A stretch of 64,000 bases of DNA from Nostoc sp. ATCC 53789 (GTDB taxonomy: Bacteria; Cyanobacteriota; Cyanobacteriia; Cyanobacteriales; Nostocaceae). Positions 62,764-64,000 of the stretch are shown in pieces. How positions within the stretch are numbered: position 1 is the stretch's first letter; each line of letters starts with the position of its first letter. Made by a program: the position numbers and the translations under genes. Under the pieces are notes generated by a model that worked only from the letters and a program-made list of their open reading frames with translations, did not search any database and was not told the DNA's origin. The stretch spans positions 1,054,001-1,118,000 of the forward strand of contig NZ_CP046703.1 of NCBI RefSeq assembly GCF_009873495.1, in the 5' to 3' direction.

Positions 62764-64000
62764 CTACGGTGTACACACAAGTCCAAGTAAAGTAATAAGG
62801 GAAGGAGTTGTGGGGAGTAAAAGGCGATGGAAAATCCAATCAGAATACACGCGCAAGCAGTAGAGGGAAAAGCATTTGGAGACCCAAGACTGATAAAAAG
62901 GGGGCAGCATTGTACGAAGCTTTGGGAAAACATCAATCAGTCAGCATTCGACAAATAAGTAAAAATAGAGCCGAACAAATAGGATACTATCGGTTTTTGG
63001 AGAATAAGAGTGTGACAGTAGGGGAATTAGTGCGAAGCCTATCAGATCACTGCGTATCTCATGTAGAAGGAAAGCATATATTAGCTATCAGTGATACCAG
63101 CGAAATTAACTTGCAGTCTCATGTAGGCAGGTTGGAAGCTTTGGGTCTAGGTGTAGTAGGAAACAATAGGGATATAGGATTTTATATTCATCCCACACTA
63201 GTATTAGATGCAGCAAATGGATTTCCCTTGGGGATAAGTACAGTAAAACTGTGGACTAGAGATATCAACCATCAAGATAAACATGAACGAAACTATAGCC
63301 AATTGCCAATAGAGGAGAAAGAATCATACAAATGGCTGCGTTCAGCTGATGAAACTCAACAGTGCATCAATGTTGGTGAAGCCAAAATGATTACCCATAT
63401 CGGCGACCGAGAAAGTGATATGTATGAGGAATTTGTGACAGTCGCAAATCAAGACAATCATGTATTGGTCAGAGCGCGCATTGACCGTCGCCTGGTGGGA
63501 AAGACCTCATCATTTTATACATACTTAAACCAACAGCCGAGCGAGGGGACTTACACAGTAGATGTCCCAGCAGATGCACGCACTAGTAGAACCGCAAGAG
63601 AGGCATTATTAATTGTTCGCCGTGCAATGGTGAAAATTCAACGTCCAGATAAATTGAATGGACAAGATTATCCTCCGAGTGTGACACTTTATGCCGTGGA
63701 AGCCGTGGAGGTCAACCCACCACCAGGTCAAGCACCGATTCATTGGCGATTGCTCACCACCCACCAAGTTGTTTGTTTAGAACAAGCTTTACAGGTGATT
63801 CGATGGTACACCTGGCGATGGCGAATTGAACAACTTTTTGCCACCCTCAAAACTGCTGGTTTAAATCTCGAAGCTACCCAATTAGAATCGATTGCTGCCA
63901 TTCAACGACTGACTGTATTAGCTTTGTCAGTCGCCGTGCGAATTTTACAACTGATTCAGGGACGGGATAACCCTAATTTACCTGCTACTGTTGCTTTTTC
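62764..64000 (+). mobile_element. IS4-family element, left part (continues beyond window)
   Basis: The left end CTACGGTGTACACACAAGTC starts at 62764 directly after CCTTGTAAAG, a half-palindrome similar to the targets of the two MITEs. The transposase gene follows. The right end is outside the window. Confidence 0.8.
62827..64000 (+). pseudogene. IS4-family (Tn5-like) transposase with a one-base frameshift, 3' end outside window
   Basis: ATG at 62827 gives MENPIRIHAQAVEGKAFGDP up to LIKRG. The frame is then lost in an A/G run near 62896-62904 (one base short) and continues as AALYEALGKHQSVSIRQISK. From there it is open to the window end. Motifs: ILAISDTSEINLQ (first Asp), ITHIGDRESDMYEEF (second Asp) and YTWRWRIEQLFATLK, which matches the Y(2)R(3)E(6)K signature of the IS4 family exactly. 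The frameshift near residue 25 would abolish a full-length product. Confidence 0.85.

Noticed and set aside
1..64000. tRNA, rRNA or riboswitch genes
   Set aside because: No cloverleaf, rRNA-like or known riboswitch sequence was recognised by eye. A covariance-model scan would be needed to exclude them.

Overview
The window looks like a filamentous, heterocyst-forming-type cyanobacterium (Nostoc/Anabaena relatives). Evidence: very many HIP1 octamers (GCGATCGC), heptanucleotide tandem repeats, small dispersed palindromic repeats, dense IS elements, and cyanobacterial-type proteins (TPR-CHAT protein, fused Wzz/tyrosine-kinase protein, Lin0512-family protein).

Layout. (1) 1-4.5 kb is ordinary chromosome: the end of a DUF3131-type gene, a cellulose-synthase-like glycosyltransferase, a Lin0512-family gene and a small cyclic-nucleotide-binding-fold gene. 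(2) 4,534-51,091 is a 46.6-kb block with directly repeated, about 99% identical 1.95-kb IS copies at both ends. The same 9 bases (TCACTACGA) sit immediately outside both copies. This is the structure expected of a composite transposon, or of IS-mediated integration. (3) Inside it, 6.5-12 kb and 42.4-49.1 kb are layered mobile DNA: an IS630 element, a broken tyrosine recombinase, a truncated nuclease, an ISL3 element carrying an S23-type passenger gene and itself hit by another IS, two ISAs1 copies, and a Mu-like transposase/ATPase remnant. (4) The core, 12.0-41.9 kb, is an all-plus-strand exopolysaccharide cluster. It holds an epimerase at each end, an initiating sugar-phosphate transferase, about ten glycosyltransferases, a Wzz/BY-kinase, a Wzy-like polymerase/ligase, a Wzm/Wzt ABC exporter, and tailoring enzymes (acetyltransferase, putative Fe/2OG dioxygenase, PP-loop enzyme, FrhB-type iron-sulfur protein, pyruvyl transferase, methyltransferases, polysaccharide deacetylase). 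(5) 51.1-58.1 kb is a minus-strand TPR-CHAT protease operon split by an IS5-family element. It is bracketed by two apparently identical, oppositely oriented 200-bp MITEs. (6) 59.0-62.6 kb holds a small conserved gene and ileS. (7) 62.76 kb to the end is an IS4-family element with a frameshifted transposase; its terminal repeat matches that of the MITEs.

How the genes fit together. The cluster would build an undecaprenyl-linked heteroglycan on the inner face of the plasma membrane, starting from the sugar-phosphate transferase. GT4/GT2/GT14 enzymes would extend it. Pyruvyl, acetyl, methyl and deacetylase activities would decorate it. The ABC exporter and/or a Wzy route would export it, and the Wzz/BY-kinase protein would control it. 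No Wzx flippase and no outer-membrane export protein is visible, so those would have to come from elsewhere. The IS-flanked packaging suggests that the whole surface-glycan locus moved or was acquired as one unit.

Translations and alignments were done by eye. Family names come from recognised motifs, not database searches.
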